DNA of 49,220 nucleotides from Nocardia takedensis NBRC 100417. Its GTDB lineage: Bacteria > Actinomycetota > Actinomycetes > Mycobacteriales > Mycobacteriaceae. Of the stretch, positions 21,133 through 27,676 are shown piece by piece. Numbering within the stretch: the first letter of the stretch is position 1; every line of letters starts with the position of its first letter. Under the pieces are notes generated by a model that made no database searches, had not been told where the DNA came from, and was given only the letters and a program-made list of their open reading frames with translations. The stretch covers positions 1-49,220 of the forward strand of contig NZ_BAGG01000078.1 of the NCBI RefSeq assembly GCF_000308695.1, given 5' to 3'. The translations under genes were made by a program, and so were the position numbers.

Positions 21133-22077
21133 ATGCGGGCTATCTGGAAGGGCTCGATCGCGTTCGGGCTGGTCAACGTCCCGGTGAAGGTCTACACCGC
21201 CACCGAGGACCACGATATCCGGTTCCACCAGGTGCACGCCGCCGACGGCGGCCGGATCAAATACGACCGGGTGTGCACGGTCTGCGGTAAATCCGTGCAG
21301 TACGCCGATATCGACAAAGCCTACGAATCCCCCGAGGGCGAGAAGGTCGTGCTCACCGACGAGGATTTCGCGAAACTCCCGGCCGCGGAGAAGCACGAGA
21401 TTCCGGTGCTGCAATTCGTGCCCTCCGAGCAGATCGACCCGATCCTGTTCGACAAGAGCTATTACCTGGAACCGGACTCGAATACGCCCAAGGCGTACGT
21501 GCTGCTGGCCGCCACCCTGGAACGCATCGACCGGACCGCGCTGGTGCATTTCACCCTGCGCCAGAAGACCAGACTGGCCGCCATGCGGGTCCGCGACGGG
21601 GTGCTGGTGCTCCAGACGCTGCTGTGGCCGGACGAGGTGCGCGCGGTCGACTTCGAATCGCTCGACGACATCTCCGAACCGCGGCCCCAGGAACTGAAAA
21701 TGGCCGAGACCCTGGTCGAATCCATGTCCGACGATTTCGATCCCGACCACTACACCGACGAGTACCAGATCGAACTCAAACGGGTGCTGGACGAGGCGAT
21801 CGCCGGCGGCACGGGCAAGGTGGTCAGCCAGGAGAAGGCCGAACCCGCCGAGATGGACGCCGAAGTGGTCGACCTGGTCGCCGCGCTGCAACGCAGCCTC
21901 GAAGCGAGCGGACGCCGCGGTTCCGGCGGGGCGACGAAGAAGACCGCGGCGAAGAAGGCCGCGCCCGCGAAGGCGACCAAGAGCGCCGCCAAGTCGACGG
22001 CCGCGAAGAAGACCGCCACCAAGAGCGCCGCCAAGAAGGCCCCCGCCAAGAAGTCGGCCGCCCGCAAGGGCGCCTGA
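21133..22077 (+). CDS. ku: Non-homologous end-joining protein Ku
   Basis: Bacterial Ku, the ring-shaped dimer that binds DNA ends and recruits LigD for double-strand break repair. The core matches mycobacterial Ku: MRAIWKGSIAFGLVNVPVKV, DHDIRFHQVHA, FDKSYYLEPDS, VHFTLRQKTRLAAMRV and LLWPDEVR. Cys pair CTVCGK lies near 50-55. From about residue 268 the protein ends in a Lys/Ala tail (repeated TAAKK, SAAK and PAKK units), resembling histone H1/HupB-type DNA-binding tails. I chose ATG 21133, the conserved family N-terminus, with GGAG just upstream; in-frame ATGs at 21121 and 21124 are alternatives. The partner ligD is not in this window. It converges with the GNAT gene, with only 17 bp between the stops. 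Confidence 0.93.
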   Translation: MRAIWKGSIAFGLVNVPVKVYTATEDHDIRFHQVHAADGGRIKYDRVCTVCGKSVQYADIDKAYESPEGEKVVLTDEDFAKLPAAEKHEIPVLQFVPSEQIDPILFDKSYYLEPDSNTPKAYVLLAATLERIDRTALVHFTLRQKTRLAAMRVRDGVLVLQTLLWPDEVRAVDFESLDDISEPRPQELKMAETLVESMSDDFDPDHYTDEYQIELKRVLDEAIAGGTGKVVSQEKAEPAEMDAEVVDLVAALQRSLEASGRRGSGGATKKTAAKKAAPAKATKSAAKSTAAKKTATKSAAKKAPAKKSAARKGA

Positions 22078-22094
22078 ATTCCGGCAGCGCCGAA

Positions 22095-22601
22095 CTAGAC
22101 GGCCTGGTAATACCAGTCGAGTCGGCCCTCGTGCTCGGTGTCGCTGCTGCGGAAGTAGTGGAATCCGGCCCGGCGCGCCACCATCACCGCCGCCGCGTCG
22201 CCCGGGTCGACCCGCAGCACGGCCTCCTCGGCCAGACTCGTGCGCGCCAGGAATCGACAGCCGAGCACCACGGCCCTGGTCGCCGAAGTCGGACGCCGCC
22301 AGGCCGGGGTCAGGTCGTAGGCGACACTCGCCTGACCAGCCGAAAGGAATGGCTGACCGGTGTGCACGCCGAGGACGCCGAGCAGATCCTCCTCGACCTG
22401 CGTCGTCACCGCGAACACGCGCTGCGGGCCGCCGTCGCGCCACGCGGCGGCGCACATCTCGAAGTGACCCGTGACGCCGGGCAGGCTCAGCTCACCCCCG
22501 TGCAGCCAGTCGACAGTGGCGGCGGGCTCGACGGCGCAGTACGCGGGCGCGTCGGCCACCGCGATCGGACGCAGCGAGATCACACCGTCGGATAGCCACA
22601 C
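22095..22601 (-). CDS. GNAT-family acetyltransferase-like protein
   Basis: RimJ/RimL-like GNAT protein of 168 residues, typically acetylating protein N-termini or small amines with acetyl-CoA. LSDGVISLRPIAVADAPAYC and the closing AAAVMVARRAGFHYFR are typical. The acetyl-CoA loop, normally R/Q-x-x-G-x-G/A before ATRAV, reads RRPTSATRAV and lacks the glycines, so cofactor binding may be altered. GTG 22601 is the most likely start; the frame is open much farther upstream, but that part reads as out-of-frame sequence of the small ESX gene. It is the last gene of the minus-strand run and may be cotranscribed with the ESX-type genes, which lie about 104 bp upstream. Confidence 0.65.
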   Translation of the reverse strand: MWLSDGVISLRPIAVADAPAYCAVEPAATVDWLHGGELSLPGVTGHFEMCAAAWRDGGPQRVFAVTTQVEEDLLGVLGVHTGQPFLSAGQASVAYDLTPAWRRPTSATRAVVLGCRFLARTSLAEEAVLRVDPGDAAAVMVARRAGFHYFRSSDTEHEGRLDWYYQAV

Positions 22602-22705
22602 ACGACCATGATCGTCAACAAGATCACGATCCGGCAATCCGACCCGCGCGGGAACGCGACCGATTCGCGCCGATCGCCGCGAACGCGTGGTTATCGCCGG
22701 ACCGA

Positions 22706-23035
22706 TCAGAACGTGGTCGAGGCGCTCGCGTCCATCTCGCGCAGCATGGCCACCGCTTCGCGCATGCCGGTCCCGAACTCGCCGAGGACATCGGCCATGC
22801 CGTCGGTGCCGGTCACCAGATTCTCCCGGGAGGCCCCGTACCCGTCGTTCGCTTTGCCGTCGCGGAATTTGGTGCCCATCTTGTCGTTGCCCCAGGGCTG
22901 GTTGTCCCCGGTCTCGAGCGCCTCGAGTTTGCCGCGCAGTTCGGTCACGACGGCGCGCACGTTGCCGCCGAGGGTTTCCACCAGCCCCGCCGCCTGCTCC
23001 AGCGCTTCGGGATCTACTTCGACTCTGTCGGCCAT
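22706..23035 (-). CDS. WXG100/EspC-like small secreted protein (copy 2)
   Basis: Type VII secretion substrate-like protein of 109 residues, expected to form a helical hairpin. The N-terminus is MADRVEVDPEALEQAAGLVE. The central turn is QPWGNDKMGTKF, the PWGxDxxGxxF form of the WXG motif common in actinobacteria. A second helix (DGMADVLGEFGTGMREAVAM) ends with DASAS. The canonical YxxxD/E secretion motif is absent from its C-terminus. It is clearly paralogous to the 132-residue protein at 26592-26990, and the two bracket the 1,084-residue CpnT-like gene on the same strand. GAGGAC lies about eight bases before the ATG. Confidence 0.82.
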   Translation of the reverse strand: MADRVEVDPEALEQAAGLVETLGGNVRAVVTELRGKLEALETGDNQPWGNDKMGTKFRDGKANDGYGASRENLVTGTDGMADVLGEFGTGMREAVAMLREMDASASTTF

Positions 23036-23131
23036 CGGGTGTCCTCGCTCCGGTCGGCCCGGTCCTGCCGGGCATGGTTGACGACTTGCGGTGGTGCGTG
23101 AAGGGATGCGGTCGCGACGTCGGCGGCGCGC

Positions 23132-26100
23132 CTATCCGTTGAGCGTGAAGGGCTGGTCCACGTCGTCCTGCGTGGTCGGCGGGGTGGGCGCGGTCGGCGG
23201 GGTCGGGGGCGTCGGCGGGATCGGCGGCTGCCCCGGTGCACCCGGCCGACCCGGCTGACCGGGTTGCCCCGGTTGACCGGGCTGACCCGGTTGGCCCGGC
23301 ACGTTCGGGTCGTCCTGCTGCGGTTGCTGCGGTTCCTGCGGTTGCTGTTGCGGCTGCTCCGACCCGCCGGGCTGTCCCGGGTCGGCCGGTTGCCGGGGAT
23401 CCTCGCCCGGTGCAATGCCGGGTTCGCCGGGCGGCTGCGCGGGGTCGTCCTGACCCGGCAGCCACGAGCCGTCCGGAGCCTCCGGCGGATGGTATTCCGG
23501 CGGCATCTGCGGCATGTTCGGCCAGCGCTGCGGACGGGCCTTGCCGCGCAGGTCCTTTCCGTCGCCCGCGAAGGGGTTGTATTCGGTCTCGGCGGCCAGG
23601 ATGCCCTGCGTTCCGGTGGCGTGCACGATGTCGGTGCCGGACACGTCCAGGCTGGTGGTCGAGGAGTTCGAGTGCAAGCTCTCGGTGCCGGTCGACACGT
23701 GTTCCAGCGGCGGCGGCACGGGCGCGGGGCGCGTCGGCATCAGCGGCGGCGGTTCCGGCGCGGGGCGCGTCGGCATCGGGGGTGGCGGCACGGGGGCCGG
23801 ACGCGTCGGCATCGGCGGCGCGGGCCGGTTGGTGGTCTGGGTCGTGTCGAGGTCGGGTCGGTTCGGTTGCACGGTGGACGGGCCGCCGACGGGGGCTGTC
23901 GGCGCGCCCGTTGTGGTCAGCGGGGCGTCGACGCCGTCGTGCGGACCGGGCACGATTCGCCTCGGATCGTTGTGTCCGAGGACCGGCGACTCGTCGCCGT
24001 ACAGTGAGTCACCGTCCGATACGCGGGGCGGCGGATCGTACGGTCCCGGGACCACCCGCACCGGATCGTTGTGTCCGAGCACCGGCGATTCGTCACCGAA
24101 CAGCGAGTCACCGTCCGACACCCTCGGCGCGTGCGGATCGGGCACCAACCGGAACGGATCGTCGCGGCCCACCACCGGCGACTCGTCACCGAAGGACGAC
24201 GAATCGTCGAAGAAGGTGCGGTTGCCGAGCGGCGAGTGGGGGTCGTTGCCGCCGAAGCCGCCCTCGCCGGGCGAGGACAGCGGTGAGATGTTCGGAGTGC
24301 CGAGTTGTCCCGCGCCGGGCCGGAAGTCGGTGCTGCTCGACAGCGGCGACACGTCGGGACCGGGCGTCGGCACGTGCGCGGGCGTGGGGGTGGACGCGGC
24401 GCTCGAATCCGACAGGGACCCGAGCGAGGTGATCAACTTCGGCAGGTGATGCGGACGGGCGCGGACGGGCGTGTTGCTCTCCCCCGACACGGGCCGGTGC
24501 TGTTGACTCTCACCGCCGAACTGGTCCTGCGTCGTGGAGTGCACCGGCGCGGACTGCGACGAGGACTGCACGCCGCCGACATGCGGAGCGTTCTGGGTGA
24601 AGGACGGACCGCCCTGGGTGAGGTTCGGACCGCCTTGGACGAGATTCGGTCCCCCCTGGACGAAGTTCGGCCCCCCTTGCACGAAATTCGGACCACCGGG
24701 GGTGAAGCTCGGCCCGCCCGGCGTGAAGGTCGGGCTGTCTAGGGTGTACAGGGAACCGCCGTCGCCGTGTCCCGGACTCTCCGGCGAGAAATGCGGCCCG
24801 CCCGAGATCGTGGTGTCGCCGGATATCCCACCGGTGAATTGGGCCTGATTATTCGAATCCCATTGCGATGCTTGATGATTCGCGGCGTTCTGTGTGACGG
24901 TGTTCGTATCCCCGTGGCCGACGCCGCTGTTCGACACGCTGCCCGCGTCGGAATCCGTGCCGCCCTGGGTCACCACCGGTTGCGGCGGCGGCGGTGCGCC
25001 GTGGTCGACCTGCGCCGCCTGCTGCGGGGGCGGCGGCGGGGCCTGGCCGTCGGGGAGCGCGCCGTTGTTCCCGGCCGCGACCACCGGGGGCGGGGGCCCG
25101 TTCTGGACCGCCGCGCCGGGCGCGCCGAGCGGAACGAGCGGGATCGGCTGCGGACCGCCGCCGTTCTGATTCGGCGGACCACCGCCGTCGGCGGTGACCG
25201 CCCCGTCGGTGACGGCGGTCGTCGGCGCGGTCTTCTGCTCGAAGAAGCCCTTGCCGTGATCCTTGGTGAACCACCACGCCCAGGCGCGGGGATTGTCGCG
25301 GCGGAACTGCGAGGGCGTGATGCCCTCGCCGATCTTCGGGATGTAGCCGTTGAAGGCCGAGGCGCCGCGCACACCGCCGACCAGACCGCCTTGGACGAAA
25401 CCGCCGACCCAGCCCTCGGCGGACAAGAACGAATCCGAGAAGTTGCCTCCGGAGGCCACATTGGCCACACCCACGGCCAGATTGCCCGTGACGGCGCCGA
25501 ATCCGTCGGCGATCGAGCCGACCGCCGCACCGCGAAAGCCGTTGTAGGCGCGATTGTCGAGATTCCATCCGGTCTTGGCGCCGATCTTGTCGCCGATCTT
25601 GGTGCTGCCCTTGCCGAGCGCGCGCCCGAGTTCGCGGGCCGGCAGCGCGCCCGCGACGCCGCCGAGGATGGAGAACCCGAATTCCTTGCCGTTGAAGCTG
25701 CGGCGCTTGCCGTCGGCGATCTGACCGACCTGCACGGACGCGTTGATGCCGCCGGCGATGGCGACGGCTTCGAGGGCGCGCGCGCCGTAGACACCCCAGC
25801 CCTTGGCCGAGGGGGCGACGAGTTTGCCTTCCTTGAACAGGTTGCCCCAGAACGACTTCGGAATGCCCGCGGGCCGGGTAAGCGGCGCGCCGAGCCGGGC
25901 GGCGATGTTCTTGATCGTGTTCTGGACGATCTCCTGCATCGTCTTGAGGATCGAGCGAGTGGTGAGGATCGCCTGGAACTCCACGATGGGGGCGGTGGGC
26001 GGGAACAGCCACGCCCACGCGATCTCCAGGGCCAGCCAGCACAGCGTGACGATGATGGTGATCTTGGTGGCCTGGAGTTCGGTGCCCATGTCGAAGGCCG

Positions 26101-26386
26101 CGTCCGAGATCGTCTGCATGTACTGGGCCAGCGTCTCCAACGACGCATCGCCGGTGCGCAGTTCGTCGAAACGCTGCCCCATCTCCACGGCGGCGTCGCC
26201 GACGAGATAGGCCGCCATCGTCGCGAGTTTCGCCTCGTCCAGATCCGGCAGCAGGGCCGCGAGCGCCTTACCGGCGGCCTCCCACGCCCTGGAGACCTCC
26301 CACGCCTTGTCCTCGTCGCCGTCGGGCCAGGCCGCGCCCGCCACCCACCCCAGCCAGCGCAGTCCCTCGGGCAGGTACAGGCTCAT
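23132..26386 (-). CDS. CpnT-N-terminus-like (WXG100_2) protein with repeat-rich tail, no toxin domain
   Basis: 1,084 residues. Residues 1-170 resemble the N-terminal domain of CpnT-like type VII secreted toxins: LPEGLRWLGWVAGAAWPDGD, LAQYMQTISDAAFDMGTELQ and a hydrophobic segment ending AWLFPPTAPIVEF. Residues about 200-350 are Gly/Ala-rich (SILGGVAGALPARELG, VGSIADGFGAVTGNLAVGV). The rest is low complexity: a Pro/Gln linker, GGPNxxQ heptads, three acidic repeats of about 29 residues with DESPVLGHNDP, PTRPAPxPPP repeats, and a collagen-like GQP run before the end DDVDQPFTLNG. No C-terminal effector domain is recognisable, unlike CpnT or polymorphic toxins. ATG 26386 overlaps the stop of a 13-codon upstream ORF (ATGA). 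Flanking WXG100-like genes suggest co-secretion. Confidence 0.8.
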   Translation of the reverse strand: MSLYLPEGLRWLGWVAGAAWPDGDEDKAWEVSRAWEAAGKALAALLPDLDEAKLATMAAYLVGDAAVEMGQRFDELRTGDASLETLAQYMQTISDAAFDMGTELQATKITIIVTLCWLALEIAWAWLFPPTAPIVEFQAILTTRSILKTMQEIVQNTIKNIAARLGAPLTRPAGIPKSFWGNLFKEGKLVAPSAKGWGVYGARALEAVAIAGGINASVQVGQIADGKRRSFNGKEFGFSILGGVAGALPARELGRALGKGSTKIGDKIGAKTGWNLDNRAYNGFRGAAVGSIADGFGAVTGNLAVGVANVASGGNFSDSFLSAEGWVGGFVQGGLVGGVRGASAFNGYIPKIGEGITPSQFRRDNPRAWAWWFTKDHGKGFFEQKTAPTTAVTDGAVTADGGGPPNQNGGGPQPIPLVPLGAPGAAVQNGPPPPVVAAGNNGALPDGQAPPPPPQQAAQVDHGAPPPPQPVVTQGGTDSDAGSVSNSGVGHGDTNTVTQNAANHQASQWDSNNQAQFTGGISGDTTISGGPHFSPESPGHGDGGSLYTLDSPTFTPGGPSFTPGGPNFVQGGPNFVQGGPNLVQGGPNLTQGGPSFTQNAPHVGGVQSSSQSAPVHSTTQDQFGGESQQHRPVSGESNTPVRARPHHLPKLITSLGSLSDSSAASTPTPAHVPTPGPDVSPLSSSTDFRPGAGQLGTPNISPLSSPGEGGFGGNDPHSPLGNRTFFDDSSSFGDESPVVGRDDPFRLVPDPHAPRVSDGDSLFGDESPVLGHNDPVRVVPGPYDPPPRVSDGDSLYGDESPVLGHNDPRRIVPGPHDGVDAPLTTTGAPTAPVGGPSTVQPNRPDLDTTQTTNRPAPPMPTRPAPVPPPPMPTRPAPEPPPLMPTRPAPVPPPLEHVSTGTESLHSNSSTTSLDVSGTDIVHATGTQGILAAETEYNPFAGDGKDLRGKARPQRWPNMPQMPPEYHPPEAPDGSWLPGQDDPAQPPGEPGIAPGEDPRQPADPGQPGGSEQPQQQPQEPQQPQQDDPNVPGQPGQPGQPGQPGQPGRPGAPGQPPIPPTPPTPPTAPTPPTTQDDVDQPFTLNG
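23910..24200 (-). repeat. Acidic ~29-residue repeats, three copies, in the CpnT-like gene
   Basis: Three successive units contain GDESPVxGxxDPxRxVPxP followed by PRVSDGDSL. They are strongly acidic and Pro-rich, so probably extended. Confidence 0.65.
24595..24745 (-). repeat. Heptad repeat array GGPNxxQ in the CpnT-like gene
   Basis: About seven in-frame 21-bp units encode GGPSFTP, GGPNFVQ, GGPNLVQ and GGPNLTQ variants. Units two to six are very similar at DNA level, which suggests recent slippage. Confidence 0.7.
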
Positions 26387-26424
26387 AGCGGCAGGGTTTC
26401 GGCGGTCTCCATCGGCCTTGCCAT
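26383..26424 (-). CDS. 13-codon upstream ORF coupled to the CpnT-like gene
   Basis: ATG 26424 with GAGG about five bases upstream encodes MARPMETAETLPL and ends in TGA, which overlaps the ATG of the 1,084-residue gene as ATGA. The large gene has no Shine-Dalgarno of its own, so it probably relies on ribosomes finishing this ORF. Alternatively the same frame could start about 50 codons farther upstream. Confidence 0.5.
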   Translation of the reverse strand: MARPMETAETLPL

Positions 26425-26591
26425 CGCTTCCTCTCGCGAGACGTTCGGCACACCATTGGATCGCGTCCCGTTGTACGGGCGGTGTCCTGTGAGGAAACTC
26501 GAGCCTGCGGGGTCATGTCCATCGGGACGCGCAACGCGGCCGGGCCGTAGCGCTTTCGGCGACAGCTGTCGAAACATCCTCCACCGGAGGA

Positions 26592-26990
26592 CTATTCGCC
26601 CTCCTCCGCCGGAGGCTGTGGCTGCCTGGGCGGACGCCCGGGGATGACGTTCGGCGCGACCGGCGTCTCGTAGCCGCCGAAGCCGTAGGAGGCGTTCACG
26701 TCGGTGACCTCCAATTCGGTGACCGCGTCGCGCATGGCCGTGACGAACTGGCCCAGCATCTCGGCGATGCCGTCCATTCCCCCGAGCAGGTTGTCGCGGG
26801 CCGGTTTGTAGTTGGCGACGAACTGGTCGCCCATCTTGTCGTCACCCCAGGGCAGGCCGTCGGCCGTCTCGAGCGCTTCCAGCTTGCCCCGCAGCCTGGC
26901 GCCGACGCCGCGCACGCCGTCCTCGAGGATCTCGGTGACGTCCGCCGCGTTCGCGAGGCCCTCCGGATCGATTTCGATTCTGTCCGTCAT
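26592..26990 (-). CDS. WXG100/EspC-like small secreted protein (copy 1)
   Basis: 132-residue paralogue of the protein at 22706-23035. The N-terminus is MTDRIEIDPEGLANAADVTE, the turn is LPWGDDKMGDQF, and the second helix is MDGIAEMLGQFVTAMRDAV, followed by TDVNAS. It adds about 35 residues, Gly/Pro-rich and ending acidic (GRPPRQPQPPAEEGE). As in its paralogue, there is no clear YxxxD/E signal at the end of the helical part. GAGGAAG precedes the ATG. It is encoded between the immunity-like gene and the CpnT-like gene on the same strand, and the two small proteins could form a heterodimer. Confidence 0.82.
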   Translation of the reverse strand: MTDRIEIDPEGLANAADVTEILEDGVRGVGARLRGKLEALETADGLPWGDDKMGDQFVANYKPARDNLLGGMDGIAEMLGQFVTAMRDAVTELEVTDVNASYGFGGYETPVAPNVIPGRPPRQPQPPAEEGE

Positions 26991-27085
26991 GGCTTCCTCG
27001 ATTCCGAGTCACACGGTTTCGCGCCGGCACGACGGGCGACACCGACCGGGAGGTACCGGGTATGTCCTGCCACCATAACCCTTCC

Positions 27086-27098
27086 GCTGCCGGGCAGC
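27086..27098. terminator. Small palindrome after the immunity-like gene
   Basis: GCTGCC-G-GGCAGC lies about 20 bp beyond the immunity-like stop codon, in the 127-bp gap before the WXG100-like gene. It may be a weak terminator or processing site. Confidence 0.3.
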
Positions 27099-27117
27099 AG
27101 GATTCACCGGGGACGGA

Positions 27118-27663
27118 TCACACCTGGAAGCTCGCGCTCTCGGGCCACGTACCGGACGGACGACCGATCGCCTCCGCCCACTGCACCGCGTACGCGCAGG
27201 CCACATGACTGGTCTCGGGTTCGGTCCGGTAGACGTTGTCGGTCTTGTCGATGATGACGCGGTATTCGCCGGGTTCCTCGGCGGGCGGCGTGGTCAGCGA
27301 CCGCGCCCGCACGCCGTATTCGATCTCGGCGGACGTCTCCCGGGCACGTTCCACCTGGATATCCCAGGTCGGCGGATAGACCTGGTATCCCGGAGTCGGG
27401 CCGCCCGCCTCCACGGCCTCGTCGTACATCTCGCCGATGGTGAGCGGATGCAGACTGGTGTGCGCGGTGACGACGCCGGTGCGGCGGTCCACGACATGGT
27501 TGCCCAGCCCCATCCCCATGTCGGAGGCGGCTTCCTCCTCGGTGAGCACCAGGCGGCACACCCAGCCGTACCTGGTCTCGTAGATCGCGAATTCTCGTTC
27601 GGTGTCGAAGACGGTCGCGACATAGTCGCGCACCGCTTCGCGCGTGTCCCACTGTCCGGTCAT
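27118..27663 (-). CDS. Candidate immunity protein, Imm35/YrhB-like
   Basis: Soluble 181-residue protein starting 13 bp after the giant toxin-like gene, with GAGGAG six bases before its ATG. The N-terminal half fits the YrhB/Imm35 pattern: YETRYGWVCRLVL (a central GWV strand), then GLGNHVVDRRTGVVTAHTSL (G-N-x-x-V-V-D-R-x-T-G), and PLTIGEMYDEAVEAG. Imm35-type proteins are encoded beside polymorphic toxins. The second half is also ordered-looking (ESASFQV end, CAYAVQWAEAIG), but I do not recognise it. No signal peptide is present, consistent with cytoplasmic protection of the producer. Immunity function is inferred from position and fold resemblance. One immunity gene serving several catalytic-looking units would be notable. 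Confidence 0.6.
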   Translation of the reverse strand: MTGQWDTREAVRDYVATVFDTEREFAIYETRYGWVCRLVLTEEEAASDMGMGLGNHVVDRRTGVVTAHTSLHPLTIGEMYDEAVEAGGPTPGYQVYPPTWDIQVERARETSAEIEYGVRARSLTTPPAEEPGEYRVIIDKTDNVYRTEPETSHVACAYAVQWAEAIGRPSGTWPESASFQV

Positions 27664-27676
27664 CTGACTCTCCTCG

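Noticed and set aside
23033..26990. YxxxD/E type VII secretion signals on the two WXG100-like proteins
   Set aside because: The tyrosines present (GYGASR, NYKPAR, SYGFGG) do not have Asp/Glu at the +4 position, so the canonical signal is not claimed.
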